The notes beneath the pieces were generated by a model. The model searched no databases, had not been told where the DNA came from, and was given only the letters and a program-made list of their open reading frames with translations. From Microcystis aeruginosa LEGE 91341 (GTDB lineage Bacteria; Cyanobacteriota; Cyanobacteriia; Cyanobacteriales; Microcystaceae), in NCBI RefSeq assembly GCF_015206885.1, contig NZ_JADEXY010000003.1, forward strand, positions 1 through 64,000: 64,000 nucleotides of DNA. The letters run 5' to 3'. Shown here one piece after another: positions 54,401 through 63,145 of the stretch (the stretch's first letter is position 1; each line of letters begins with the position of its first letter). A program made the position numbers and the translations under genes.

Positions 54401-55436
54401 TACTGGTTTATCCGTGGTCAAGCTACATACCAAGCAACCCCTCTCTAGTTTAGGCTTAGATTCTCTCATGTCCAGTCAATTACGACGTCAACTAGAGGAG
54501 GATTTAAAAATTATTGTTCCCGTGGAATACCTAGCGGGATTGAGTATTGAGCAGTTTTTACCGCAAATATTCAACTTAATCACCCAAAACTCCCAACCTG
54601 CAACTAGCAACAAAACTCCTCTCTCCTCAAAACAGAAAAAACCAATCAAGACGACTAAAGCCGAAAATATCTCTAATGATCCGAAACTTTGGCTAATTCG
54701 CAAACAAGCTAATCCTAACGCCCGCATTCGTCTATTTTGTTTTCCCTACGCTGGTGGGGGTGCCTCCGTATTCCAAAATTGGCTGAATTACTGCCCCAAG
54801 CAAGTGGAATTTTGGGCGATTCAACTACCCGGACGCGAAACGCGTCTTCAGGAAACTGCGATTACATCGCTAAAATCCCTGATTAATCGTCTCATTCCGA
54901 TTCTGACTCCCTATTTAGACCAACCTTATGCTTTTTTTGGTCATAGCATGGGTTCTTTAATCAGTTTTGAATTAACCAGAGAATTAGCTAAAACTCGGCA
55001 AAATCTACCCCAACATTTATTTATGTCTGGATTTCGAGCGCCTCACATTGTCAATCCTGATTTACCCATTCATCGTCTGGGAGATGAGCAATTTTTAACA
55101 GCTTTAGGTCATTTTCAAGGAACCCCGGAAACTCTCCTCAAAAATCCCGATTTAATGGCGGCTTTTTTGCCAATTTTACGAGCAGATTTCAAACTCCTAG
55201 AGACCTATTCTTATCAACAAGGTCAACCCTTAAATTGTCCTATTACCGTTTTTGGAGGTCACAACGATGCCAAGGTTTCTGCCGATCAATTACAACAATG
55301 GCAACTGCAAACCAATCAAGATTTTGTCCTGCATACCTTACCAGGAGGACATTTCTTTATCAATCAACATACGGAGAAAATTATGAAAATAATTTGCCAA
55401 AGTTTACGAGAGTTTCCTGAACAAATGACTGCCTAA
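51474..55436 (+). CDS. Type I polyketide synthase module, KS-AT-ACP-TE
   Basis: 1320 residues. An N-terminal coiled docking helix (residues 10-35) precedes KS: DTACASSLVAVHLACQS (Cys208), EAHGTGTSLGDPIE (His343), NIGHLEAAAG (His380). AT: FPGQGSQYPGMG, GHSLGEYVAAC (Ser651) and QAFH (751-754), still malonyl-type with a His-to-Gln change. ACP: LGLDSLMSSQL (Ser997). The thioesterase has GHSMGS (Ser1158), Asp1265 (GHNDAKV) and His1293 (LPGGHFF). There is no KR, DH or ER, so the beta-keto group is retained. The TE resembles type II-like thioesterases (FCFPYAGGGASVFQNW) rather than classic macrolactonising domains. It follows module one by 40 bp. Confidence 0.95.
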   Translation: MTQTPAKTDQMSLIKDALNQIKVLKTKLHTLEKAKNEPIAIIGMSCRFPQEANSPETFWELLQSGTDAISEIPPQRWNIDNYYDPKPDARGKVYTRHGGFLNQPIDQFDADFFGLSPREVAQMDPQQRLLLELAWEALENAGISPLNRRGSQTGVFIGMMTQDYSHFSHHPDLIDAYTGTGNAKSVASGRLSYLFGFHGPTLTVDTACASSLVAVHLACQSLRNKECEVALAGGVNLMLTPFVTIMESRAQMLSPDGRCKTFDRTANGYVRGEGGGIIVLKSLSAAIRDNNLILGLIKGSAVNHGGTSSGLTVPNQLSQEQLICQALKNAQVKPEDISYIEAHGTGTSLGDPIELGALSTVFAKNPQPVWVGSVKTNIGHLEAAAGIAGLMKVILCLQHRQIAPHLHFQQPTPHLDWENQPLKVPTKNREWVSENSSRLAGVSSFGLNGTNAHIILEEYPYEPETTAAPDSSPYLFTLSAKTESALITLAQKYANYLENANNIALSSICATSNRSRSQLPHRFTCIVSSHCQLQEKLTAFVQGEPSSFRQKSEFSGKNRAKIAFLFPGQGSQYPGMGKELYQSYPLFRQTIDRCAEILRQYGDYCLTEIIDQENHLNQTFYSQPALFALEYALFKLWESWGITPHGVMGHSLGEYVAACVAGVFSLEDALKLVFYRAKLMDSVGKSGSMVVISASEAEISPLIAPYQSQVAIAAINGQDNIVLSGAAETIETLVKQLQVKNLKITRLNVSQAFHSPLMEEILDEFRQIAETITYHPPQRALISNLNGNLVNFEVTTPDYWCRHLRCSVRFADGIKTLLDNGYQLFVECGSHPVLSAMGSLLDKNYSCLWLPSLRRQTSDRQQILESVSQLYLRGFALNWQEITANQDSKPCILPTYSFERSSYWLKTGDLTPEEAQLLPKLSKYLLETPPQPPEVVKTTTASSSGHLITLDSLLATPAEKQLKQLETYIIGVLEQITGLSVVKLHTKQPLSSLGLDSLMSSQLRRQLEEDLKIIVPVEYLAGLSIEQFLPQIFNLITQNSQPATSNKTPLSSKQKKPIKTTKAENISNDPKLWLIRKQANPNARIRLFCFPYAGGGASVFQNWLNYCPKQVEFWAIQLPGRETRLQETAITSLKSLINRLIPILTPYLDQPYAFFGHSMGSLISFELTRELAKTRQNLPQHLFMSGFRAPHIVNPDLPIHRLGDEQFLTALGHFQGTPETLLKNPDLMAAFLPILRADFKLLETYSYQQGQPLNCPITVFGGHNDAKVSADQLQQWQLQTNQDFVLHTLPGGHFFINQHTEKIMKIICQSLREFPEQMTA

Positions 55437-55464
55437 TTAACCAATTACTCAAGGGAGAAAAATC

Positions 55465-56784
55465 ATGACTTTAGATTACAAAGAGCAATACTGTATTATT
55501 GGGGCTGGTGCCGCAGGATTAGCGGCGGCTAGAGCCTTAAGCAAAGCCAAAATTCCCTTTAATGTTATCGAATCTGCCCAGGATGTTGGGGGTATTTGGA
55601 TTTATGACCGTCCCGATAGTCCAATGTATAAAAATACACATCTAATTGGTCATAAAACCACACAACCTTTTTCTGATTTTCCCATGCCAAAAGATTACCC
55701 AGATTATCCCAATCATCGGTTAGTCTATGAATATCTTCGCAATTATGCCACTCATTTTAATCTCTATGATTTCATGGAATTTAATCTCAGCGTAGAGAAA
55801 ATAAAAAAGGTGGGTAACTTTTGGGATGTCACTCTTAGCAACCAAGAAACCAGACGATACCGAGGAGTTTTAATCGCCAGTGGTTATCATAATAAACCAA
55901 ATATTCCTCAATTTTCTGGGCATTTTGACGGGGAAATTATCCATTCAAAAGATTATGATAATCCCGCTCAATTAAATGCTAAAAAAGTCCTAGTAGTTGG
56001 AGCGGGACAATCAGCCATGGATTTAGTCGTCGAAGCGGCTATCAATGGCAGTAAAACTTTCCATAGTACCCGCCGTGGCTTTCTCTGTATGCCGAAATTT
56101 TTATTCGGGTTGCCCCCAGAATGGGTGATGATTAACACGCCAATCATGAATCTAATTCCAGCCCAAGAACACATGAAAATGATGGCTTTATTATCACCAA
56201 TAGCTCTATTTTTACAAGGAGTTAATCTCAAAAAACTCAATATTCCTACAGACTGTAAAAGTAACGGCCTAATTATTCCCAACAGTGACCAACAAATCTA
56301 TCGTTATTATGTGCATGGAGATGTCACCCATAAGCCTAATATCCAAGAATTAGACGGAAAGAATGTTATTTTTGACGATGGCAGTACAGAAGAAATTGAT
56401 CTGATTATCTACGCCACTGGTTACAAAATTGAATTTTCTTTTATTGACAAATCGGATTTGAATTGGCAAGAAGGAACCACCCAGCCTAACCTCTATATGA
56501 ATGTTTTTCACCCAGAGGAAAATAACCTGTTTGTCATCGGAATGGTTCATCCCACTGGCACCCACTGGCGAGTATTTGAAGAACAAAGTAATTTAGTGGC
56601 CGCTTATCTACAAGCTCAGGATAAAAAATCCCGGTTTGTCTATAAATTTGAAAAGCTAAAACGTCAAATTAGCTCCAATTTAAGCACCGACAATAAACAC
56701 CATAGCGGTACTCACTCCTTAGTGATTGACAAATTGGGTTATATACGCCAAGCCCAAGGATTAGCTCGCCGATTACTGGCTTAA
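55465..56784 (+). CDS. Flavin-containing monooxygenase (FMO family)
   Basis: 439 residues with two dinucleotide folds: FAD-binding CIIGAGAAGLAAARALSKA and NADPH-binding VLVVGAGQSAMDLVVEAA. The FMO fingerprint FDGEIIHSKDY (FxGxxxHxxxY) lies between them, and YATGYK near the end is also typical. FMOs hydroxylate nucleophilic heteroatoms or do Baeyer-Villiger chemistry; a ring hydroxylation or an oxygen insertion on the polyketide is possible. An AAGGGAG 9 bases before the ATG supports the start. Only 28 bp after the PKS gene. Confidence 0.9.
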   Translation: MTLDYKEQYCIIGAGAAGLAAARALSKAKIPFNVIESAQDVGGIWIYDRPDSPMYKNTHLIGHKTTQPFSDFPMPKDYPDYPNHRLVYEYLRNYATHFNLYDFMEFNLSVEKIKKVGNFWDVTLSNQETRRYRGVLIASGYHNKPNIPQFSGHFDGEIIHSKDYDNPAQLNAKKVLVVGAGQSAMDLVVEAAINGSKTFHSTRRGFLCMPKFLFGLPPEWVMINTPIMNLIPAQEHMKMMALLSPIALFLQGVNLKKLNIPTDCKSNGLIIPNSDQQIYRYYVHGDVTHKPNIQELDGKNVIFDDGSTEEIDLIIYATGYKIEFSFIDKSDLNWQEGTTQPNLYMNVFHPEENNLFVIGMVHPTGTHWRVFEEQSNLVAAYLQAQDKKSRFVYKFEKLKRQISSNLSTDNKHHSGTHSLVIDKLGYIRQAQGLARRLLA

Positions 56785-56831
56785 ATCTCCCACGATAATT
56801 TACCCCCTGAAATCCCTATCTCTTAACTCCA

Positions 56832-58007
56832 ATGCCCTACATTATTGAGACAGCTACCGGTTTTCCAGAACATTACTATCCCCAAGAAGTTCTAGAAGTC
56901 AATATCAGAAATCATTGTGCTAATCTTCTTCAAGATTATTGCCGAGAAAATCATCTTGACTTCCAGGAACAAACCTTTTTTGATTTAGAACAAATTCATC
57001 GTTTTTTCAGTAATGTCAAAATTCAAGGGCGATACTTCACCATTCCCCTAGATGAATTCGATGCCGATAATCCTCCCGGAATCGCCCAACCCTTTCGTCA
57101 AATGGTCGATCTAACTATGGATTTAGTAACATCGACAGTAACTAATTTGCTCAAAAAAGCCGCTCTTTCTCCCAAAGAAATCTCCCTAGTTACTGCCGTT
57201 ACTGTTCTTCCTTCCGTTCCTTCCCTAGAAAGTTTACTCCTCAATCGTCTAGATTTTTCCCTCGATATCAAGCGGCAAGCGTTATCGGGTGTCGGCTGTT
57301 TGGGAGGCGCCCAAGGATTAGCCAGAGTAAACGATTATCTGCAGGGACATCCCACCGAAGCAGCGATTTTGTTTACCACCGATCCCTCCTCTGGCCTTTG
57401 GCAAGGGTCAATTCATAGCGATTTAACGGAATTATTGGGACAATTACCCGAAGATCCGTCTCAATATAGCAATATCATTATGACCCTTGTGGTAGCGGCT
57501 TTATTTGGCGATGGAGTCGGCACTGTTCTCTTAGCGGGAGATGAACATCCCTTAGTCAAGCAAGGTAAAGCAAAACTGAAGATTATCGGCACTCAATCGC
57601 TGTTAATGCCCCACACAGAGAATTTAATGGCATTACCTTTAACAGACTACGGTTTTCGCCAAATTCTTCGCCCAGAAGTCTCTGATTACGTCAAGGGTGG
57701 GGTGAGAAAAGCGGTGACATCTTTACTGGAAAAAACAGGAGTTTCCCTCGAGGAAATTGTCTGTTGGATGGTGCATCCGGGGGGTCCGAAGATTCTCGAT
57801 GCAATAGTTGAAGAATTTCAGTTAGAACCGGATGTTTTACAGGTTAGTTGGGATATTTTGGCAGAAATTGGCAATATTGCTTCTGCTACTATCCTCTGCA
57901 TTCTCGATGAAACCCTTTCCCGTCCCCATCCTCCCACAGGTTCCTACGGATTAATAATTTCCATGGGGCCCGGATTTGCTCAAGAAGCCATTTTAGTTCA
58001 ATTCTAA
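56832..58007 (+). CDS. Type III polyketide synthase (chalcone/alkylresorcinol synthase-like)
   Basis: 391 residues with the full catalytic triad: Cys156 (SGVGCLGGAQG), His315 (VHPGGPKILDA) and Asn348 (EIGNIASAT). GPGF near the C-terminus is the GFGPG-like loop. The family condenses malonyl-CoA onto an acyl starter and cyclises to resorcinols, phloroglucinols or pyrones. A CoA- or ACP-bound acyl chain from the upstream modules is the probable starter. Distinguished from KAS III by the HPGGP motif. Only 12 bp separate it from the methyltransferase gene. Confidence 0.92.
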   Translation: MPYIIETATGFPEHYYPQEVLEVNIRNHCANLLQDYCRENHLDFQEQTFFDLEQIHRFFSNVKIQGRYFTIPLDEFDADNPPGIAQPFRQMVDLTMDLVTSTVTNLLKKAALSPKEISLVTAVTVLPSVPSLESLLLNRLDFSLDIKRQALSGVGCLGGAQGLARVNDYLQGHPTEAAILFTTDPSSGLWQGSIHSDLTELLGQLPEDPSQYSNIIMTLVVAALFGDGVGTVLLAGDEHPLVKQGKAKLKIIGTQSLLMPHTENLMALPLTDYGFRQILRPEVSDYVKGGVRKAVTSLLEKTGVSLEEIVCWMVHPGGPKILDAIVEEFQLEPDVLQVSWDILAEIGNIASATILCILDETLSRPHPPTGSYGLIISMGPGFAQEAILVQF

Positions 58008-58019
58008 GGATATTTAAGG

Positions 58020-58625
58020 ATGTTAAGCCAAATAGTTTTCATTGCCCTGATTAGTTACATTATTGTCCAACGAGTGCGCGTTACTCGCCTGAGTAAACAG
58101 AATATGGCCAAAGTCTTAGCGGAAGGTGGCAAACTGCATAGTTCTAATTATGTGGGATTCGTCAAGATTTTCCAATCTAGCTGGATGCTTTGCATGATCG
58201 GGGAAGTTTATCTGCTCGATCGACCTTTTATTCCAGCATTGGCTTTATTTTCCCTAATTACTACCTTTTTAGCTCAAAAGCTCCGCTATGCCTCCATTGA
58301 AGCTTTAGGCGATCGCTGGATTCATCAGGTGGTCACGGTTCCTCAGACACCCGTGATCGACAATGGCATTTATCAATATATCCGTCATCCTAACTGGTGG
58401 GCCATGATCACGGAATTAGCGGTGGTTCCCCTGTTTCATACCGCTTATCTGACATCTATAGTCTTTAGTCTCCTGAATGCTTGGTTATTAATCCAACGCA
58501 TTCCGGCTGAAGAAGAAGCTTTAAGTCAAGACACCAATTATCAAGCAGTTTTCGCCAATACTCCCCGTTTTATTCCTAGTTTTAGCGCAATTTTCTCTCG
58601 CAAACAACAACCGCTTAAAAGTTAA
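58020..58625 (+). CDS. Isoprenylcysteine carboxyl methyltransferase-family membrane methyltransferase
   Basis: 201 residues with several hydrophobic helices and the ICMT-family C-terminal pattern YIRHPNWWAMI ... RIPAEEEALSQ. Such proteins are integral membrane SAM-dependent methyltransferases. Genes of this family often sit next to type III PKS genes and O-methylate alkylpyrones (established for the BpsA/BpsB pair in Bacillus). The tight 12-bp spacing supports the same partnership here. AAGGA before the ATG fits the start. Confidence 0.87.
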   Translation: MLSQIVFIALISYIIVQRVRVTRLSKQNMAKVLAEGGKLHSSNYVGFVKIFQSSWMLCMIGEVYLLDRPFIPALALFSLITTFLAQKLRYASIEALGDRWIHQVVTVPQTPVIDNGIYQYIRHPNWWAMITELAVVPLFHTAYLTSIVFSLLNAWLLIQRIPAEEEALSQDTNYQAVFANTPRFIPSFSAIFSRKQQPLKS

Positions 58626-58639
58626 TTGCCACGGATAGC

Positions 58640-58661
58640 AGGGCCGGTTCCCTAGGGCCCT
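58640..58661. other. Short hairpin between methyltransferase and oxidase genes
   Basis: AGGGCC (58640-58645) pairs with GGCCCT (58656-58661) around a 10-base loop, followed by TTAATTA. It could be a weak terminator or an RNA-stability hairpin within the cluster. The T-run is short. Confidence 0.35.
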
Positions 58662-58705
58662 TTAATTACCTCTCATACCTGAATTTCAAGGAGAAAAAAA
58701 ATACT

Positions 58706-60337
58706 ATGGACTCTCTAATTGTTTCCGAAAATATTATTAGCGACAATTTAACTAACGCTCTACAAGAATGGGAAAATTTATTAGGCTCCGAATATGTCAG
58801 CACCGATAACAAAAAACGCCTAGAAGCCGAGACCGCTACCTACGAAACCCATGCTAAAATCCCGGCAATTATTCGCCCAGGTAATCGTCAAGAAGTCCAA
58901 GAATCTCTAAAAATTGCTAATCGCTACCAAACCCCTGTCTATCCTATTAGTACAGGTAAAAATTGGGGCTATGGTTCGCGAGTTCCTAGCCGCACCGGTT
59001 CGGTTTTAATGGATTTGAGTCGATTAAATCAGATTTTGGATTACAATGAAACCCTAGCTTATGTAACTATTGAAGCGGGTGTTACTCAGCGACAACTCTA
59101 CGATTTTTTGCAAAAAAATGGCAATAAATTATTAATGAGTGTCACCGGTTCGACTCCTGATTCTAGTATTATTGGCAATGTTCTCGAACGGGGTGAAGCC
59201 AAAGGACCTTTGGGAGATCGCTTTAATCATGTCTGTGGAATGGAAGTAGTTTTGCCCACCGGTGAATGTGTTCATACGGGATTTAATCGCTTTGAAAACT
59301 CCCAAATAGGGGCGGTCAATCGTTGGGGAGTCGGTCCCTATTTTGATGGAATTTTTACCCAATCTAACCTGGGAATTGTCACCAAAATGACTTTTTGGTT
59401 AACGCCCTATCCTCAATATTTTCAGGCTTTTTTCTATAGCATCGATCAAGAAAATAAATTAGAGTTATTGATCGATAAACTACGTCAACTGAAAATGGCA
59501 GGGGTAATTAAAACGACCTTCCACATTAATAATAACTACCGAATGTTGTCTATTCAACAACAATATCCCTGGCAGGAATGCCAAGAAAAAACTCCTTTAC
59601 CCCCCGATTTATTAGAACAATTAAGTCATCAATGGGGCGGCGGTGTGTGGATAGGAGAAGGTGCTTTATATTCCGCTTCACCAGAACAGGGAAAAGTCGA
59701 AAGAAACCTAATTGAAAAAGCCTTGAAAGGAATTGTCAATAAACTTATGTTTTTTGATGAAAATAAGTTCAAAATGGCCAGCAAAATGAGTCCCATTTTT
59801 AAAGTATTTACCGGTGTGGAAATTAAGGACAAGGTGGATTTAATTTATCAGAAAAATCCCCAACGAGGAATGATTACCGAAAAAGTGCTGAAGATGGCCT
59901 ATTGGCGCAAAAAAACGCCTCCCACCGATAAGTTGAATTTAGACCTGGATGCCTGTGGCATGATTTGGTGTGTTCCCGCTGTTCCTTTTCTGGGAAATCA
60001 TCTCAGAAATGCTCTCAATATTATCAGCAGCATCGCTCAAAAATATGGTTATGAACCCAATATCGGCATTAACTGTATTACCGAGCGCAATATCAACATC
60101 AATGCTGCCATTTTTTATGATCGATTGCTAGAAGGCGAAGACCAAAAAGCCTTAAATTGTCACGATGAAATGTTGGCAGAATTGATCAATCAAGGCTATT
60201 ATCCCTATCGTCTTAGTACCCACTCTATGAATAGTTTACCCGCAGCCCAAGACGATTATAGTTGCTTAATCCAAAAAATTAAAGAAAGCTTGGATCCCAA
60301 TCACATTCTCTCACCCGGTCGCTACGAATTTCCTTAA
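58706..60337 (+). CDS. FAD-linked oxidase, VAO / 4-cresol dehydrogenase-like
   Basis: 543 residues of the vanillyl-alcohol oxidase superfamily. FAD-binding part: AIIRPGNRQEVQESLKIANRYQTPVYPISTGKNWGYGSR, LMDLSRLN, YVTIEAGVTQRQLYDFLQ, TGSTPDSSIIGNVLERG. The C-terminal HILSPGRYEF is the family ending. Close relatives oxidise or hydroxylate para-alkylphenols (4-cresol dehydrogenase, vanillyl-alcohol oxidase, eugenol hydroxylase). A phenolic lipid from the type III PKS would suit such an enzyme. Whether the FAD is covalently attached cannot be told from reading alone. AAGGAG lies upstream of the ATG. Confidence 0.87.
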   Translation: MDSLIVSENIISDNLTNALQEWENLLGSEYVSTDNKKRLEAETATYETHAKIPAIIRPGNRQEVQESLKIANRYQTPVYPISTGKNWGYGSRVPSRTGSVLMDLSRLNQILDYNETLAYVTIEAGVTQRQLYDFLQKNGNKLLMSVTGSTPDSSIIGNVLERGEAKGPLGDRFNHVCGMEVVLPTGECVHTGFNRFENSQIGAVNRWGVGPYFDGIFTQSNLGIVTKMTFWLTPYPQYFQAFFYSIDQENKLELLIDKLRQLKMAGVIKTTFHINNNYRMLSIQQQYPWQECQEKTPLPPDLLEQLSHQWGGGVWIGEGALYSASPEQGKVERNLIEKALKGIVNKLMFFDENKFKMASKMSPIFKVFTGVEIKDKVDLIYQKNPQRGMITEKVLKMAYWRKKTPPTDKLNLDLDACGMIWCVPAVPFLGNHLRNALNIISSIAQKYGYEPNIGINCITERNININAAIFYDRLLEGEDQKALNCHDEMLAELINQGYYPYRLSTHSMNSLPAAQDDYSCLIQKIKESLDPNHILSPGRYEFP

Positions 60338-60385
60338 ATAAGTCTAACAATCTACTGCTAACTGCCCATCTCTCCCCCAATTCTA

Positions 60386-61687
60386 ATGACTTCTAGCACT
60401 TCTAGCAAATGGCAACATCTCCGAATAGATTATCTTCCGTATATCACTGGTTGGTTTGGTAACTTTATCGTTAATAATGCCCTTCTAACCATGCTAATCT
60501 ATCGCTACGACCCCGGCATTCCGAACGACTATAACTTATCCATTTTATTGCCCTCTGCTTTAGTGGGGATAGCGATAATGATTAGCCGTATTGCTGGAGC
60601 TTTTGTGCAGCCAGTGATCGGTTATTTTTCCGATCGCTTTTGGAGTCCTTGGGGCAAAAGAAGACCATTTATACTGGCCAGTTTACTCCCTTTAATTGGT
60701 GGTTTTATCCTGTTGTTTAATCCCCCTAATAACTTAAATCAAACCACTTACTTTATTTATTTAGTCATCATGCTTTGGGTGTTTTATGTGGGCATGGCAT
60801 CCTATCATGTTCCCTATTTAGCCTGGTTGCCCACTTTGGCTAAAAGCCCAGACGCAAGGGTTAAATTATCAACTCAAATCGGAATTTTTGGTTTAATTGG
60901 TGCCACAATTGGTGGAATTATTGCCCCTTGGTTAACTGATAGTTATGGCTTTCAAGGCATGGGGATTGCTATTAGTCTTATTGGGGTAATTACCCTAGCT
61001 ATGCCCTTACTAGAAAAAGAAGAATATACTCCTGCTAAAGGGAAATATCCTAACTTTAAAACCACCTTAACGGCGGCTTTTACCAATCGGACTTTTTGTA
61101 TCTATATGATCACCATGATTTTGGCGTGGATGGTGATTAGTATTATCTCGGTGATTCCGACTTTTTTAGTAATTGCTCTCCTCAAACGAGAGGTAAGTTT
61201 TGCCGCCGTGATTAATACTATTATCGTGGGGAGTGCCTTGGCTGGATTTACCCTAGTTTTACCCTTAGCGCAAAAATATGGCAAAAAACTGGTTTTTCAA
61301 GGTTCTTTAATCTGGGTTGGCCTTGGTATGATTGCCATGGCCTGTGGTCGCTTTTGGTGGCAAGATTCTTTGATTCCTTGGTTAATCCTTTCGATCATCG
61401 CTAATTTAGCCCTAGCCAGCTTTTTTAGTCTGCCGAATGCCATGTTATCGGACATTATCGATCAAGATGCGGAGCAACAAGGAATGGGACGAGAAGCAAT
61501 ATTTTTTGGCACTAGGGGGCTACTAATTCAATTTAGCCAAGGTGCGGGGTCTTTTCTCACAGGATTGCTCCTTTCTTTCGGGAAAACTCCTGATAACCCC
61601 TGGGGGGTACAAATTGCCTTTTTGTGCGCCGGTATATTATCCCTAGCAGCGGCTTTTGTCCTCCGGTCTTATGCCATCAAAAAATAG
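60386..61687 (+). CDS. MFS-type transporter (GPH-like)
   Basis: 433 residues, about twelve hydrophobic segments. The loop GYFSDRFWSPWGKRRPFIL between helices 2 and 3 is typical of the glycoside-pentoside-hexuronide/MFS_2 group. Another conserved piece is SDIIDQDAEQQGMGREAIFFG. In a biosynthetic cluster it may export the product or an intermediate, or import a precursor; direction cannot be read from sequence. It precedes the RND-pump genes by 60 bp. Confidence 0.85.
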   Translation: MTSSTSSKWQHLRIDYLPYITGWFGNFIVNNALLTMLIYRYDPGIPNDYNLSILLPSALVGIAIMISRIAGAFVQPVIGYFSDRFWSPWGKRRPFILASLLPLIGGFILLFNPPNNLNQTTYFIYLVIMLWVFYVGMASYHVPYLAWLPTLAKSPDARVKLSTQIGIFGLIGATIGGIIAPWLTDSYGFQGMGIAISLIGVITLAMPLLEKEEYTPAKGKYPNFKTTLTAAFTNRTFCIYMITMILAWMVISIISVIPTFLVIALLKREVSFAAVINTIIVGSALAGFTLVLPLAQKYGKKLVFQGSLIWVGLGMIAMACGRFWWQDSLIPWLILSIIANLALASFFSLPNAMLSDIIDQDAEQQGMGREAIFFGTRGLLIQFSQGAGSFLTGLLLSFGKTPDNPWGVQIAFLCAGILSLAAAFVLRSYAIKK

Positions 61688-61747
61688 TTCTTTCCTCGCT
61701 AATCTGTTATTACTTTTGACTAAACCCTACTCATTTGGAACTGGATT

Positions 61748-63103
61748 ATGACTTCCCCCAATCCCATCACTAAACAGCAAGAAACTGCTATCAAAAAACT
61801 GCGATTGCCCTGGCGATTAATTATTACTGGGATCCTAGCGGCCACCTCGGTTTTTGCCTATCCTACCCTGCGTAATGTCCTCTTAGAAGACACCTCTGAA
61901 TCCACCACCTCAAAAGAAACCGTTTCGTTAGCAATCGATAAGGGCAAGACGGCAGCCTTACCGGTGCGAACCTTAACTTTAACTCCTGTCACCCATCACC
62001 AAGAACCGCGCCGTTATACCGGTAATATTGTGGCTAAACGGACAAGTGAACTAGGATTTGAGCGTTCCGGACAATTAATTAGTTTATTGGTTCAAGAGGG
62101 TCAAGAGGTACGCCGAGGTACTTTAATTGCTACTCTGGATACACGCAATTTAGAAGCACAAAAACAAGAACTCATCGCCCAGCGATCGCAGGCTACGGCT
62201 AAACTGCAAGAATTACAAGCTGGTTCCAGGAAAGAAAGTATCGCTGCAGCCCAAGCAAAAGTCCGAGATCTCAGGGAACAATTAGCTTTAGCCCAATCTA
62301 AATACCAAAGACGGCTAGGATTGTATCAAGAAGGGGCAATTACTAGAGAACAACTCGAAGAAGTGCAAACAGATGTTAATGCACAACAAGCGAGAATTGA
62401 TGAAGCCCAAAGTCAATTAGATGAACTCAAGGCCGGTACTCGTCCCGAATTGATTTCTCTGCAAAAAGCCGTTATTGACCAATTTGATGCCCAACTGAAG
62501 AATATTAAATTAGAGATTGAGAAAAGCCAACTTCAAGCACCCTACGATGGCACTATTGCCCTCCTTCACGTCAATATTGGCACTGTTGTTGCTGCAAGTA
62601 ATCCGATCGTTCGTTTAGTGGAAAGTAATAAACTGGAAGCGCGTATCGGGGTTCCCATTGACCAGTCCGAAAAATTACCAATTGGGAGTAAACATCGTTT
62701 AAAAATTGGTAACAAAATAGTAACAGGACAAGTCACTTCAACCCTGCCCCAAATCGATCCGACTACCCGTACCGCCACGGTTATTTTAAGTTTAAATCAG
62801 ACTCAGGGCCTGATTCCGGGGCAGGTGGTCAGCCTAGAATTATCTCAATCGGTTCCACAATCGGGCTATTGGTTGCCCACAGAAGCTTTAGTACAAGGCA
62901 CGAGAGGATTATGGTCTTCCTATGTTCTAGGAGAAGCTAACCCCGATAATCCTCGACAATTTACCGTCAAACGCCAAGATTTAGAAGTTCTAGCGATTCA
63001 AGGCGATCGCTTGTTGGTGCGCGGGACGCTCACCTCCGGTGATCGGGTGATCGTCGAAGGGGTTCACCGCATCGTACCCGGGCAAATGGTGGAAATTTGG
63101 TAG
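61748..63103 (+). CDS. Membrane-fusion (HlyD/AcrA-type) adaptor of an RND efflux pump
   Basis: 451 residues. An N-terminal membrane anchor (LIITGILAATSVFAYPTL, ~26-43) is followed by a biotinyl-lipoyl-like half (RTSELGFERSGQLISLLVQEGQEVRRGTLIATLD), an alpha-helical coiled-coil hairpin (~130-230), the second lipoyl half (LQAPYDGTIALLHVNIGTVV), and beta-barrel/membrane-proximal domains. It links the inner-membrane RND pump to an outer-membrane channel, which is not encoded here. The RND gene follows after 42 bp. Confidence 0.93.
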   Translation: MTSPNPITKQQETAIKKLRLPWRLIITGILAATSVFAYPTLRNVLLEDTSESTTSKETVSLAIDKGKTAALPVRTLTLTPVTHHQEPRRYTGNIVAKRTSELGFERSGQLISLLVQEGQEVRRGTLIATLDTRNLEAQKQELIAQRSQATAKLQELQAGSRKESIAAAQAKVRDLREQLALAQSKYQRRLGLYQEGAITREQLEEVQTDVNAQQARIDEAQSQLDELKAGTRPELISLQKAVIDQFDAQLKNIKLEIEKSQLQAPYDGTIALLHVNIGTVVAASNPIVRLVESNKLEARIGVPIDQSEKLPIGSKHRLKIGNKIVTGQVTSTLPQIDPTTRTATVILSLNQTQGLIPGQVVSLELSQSVPQSGYWLPTEALVQGTRGLWSSYVLGEANPDNPRQFTVKRQDLEVLAIQGDRLLVRGTLTSGDRVIVEGVHRIVPGQMVEIW

Positions 63104-63145
63104 TCAGCGGTCATTAATCAGCTTTATTATCCCTAATAATCTCCA

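Noticed and set aside
45989-55436. Part of the microcystin (mcy) cluster
   Set aside because: No NRPS condensation or adenylation modules and no methyltransferase or aminotransferase domains; the type III PKS and FAAL loading differ.
56832-58007. KAS III (FabH)
   Set aside because: HPGGP and GNxxSAT motifs and the 391-residue length indicate a chalcone-synthase-type type III PKS.
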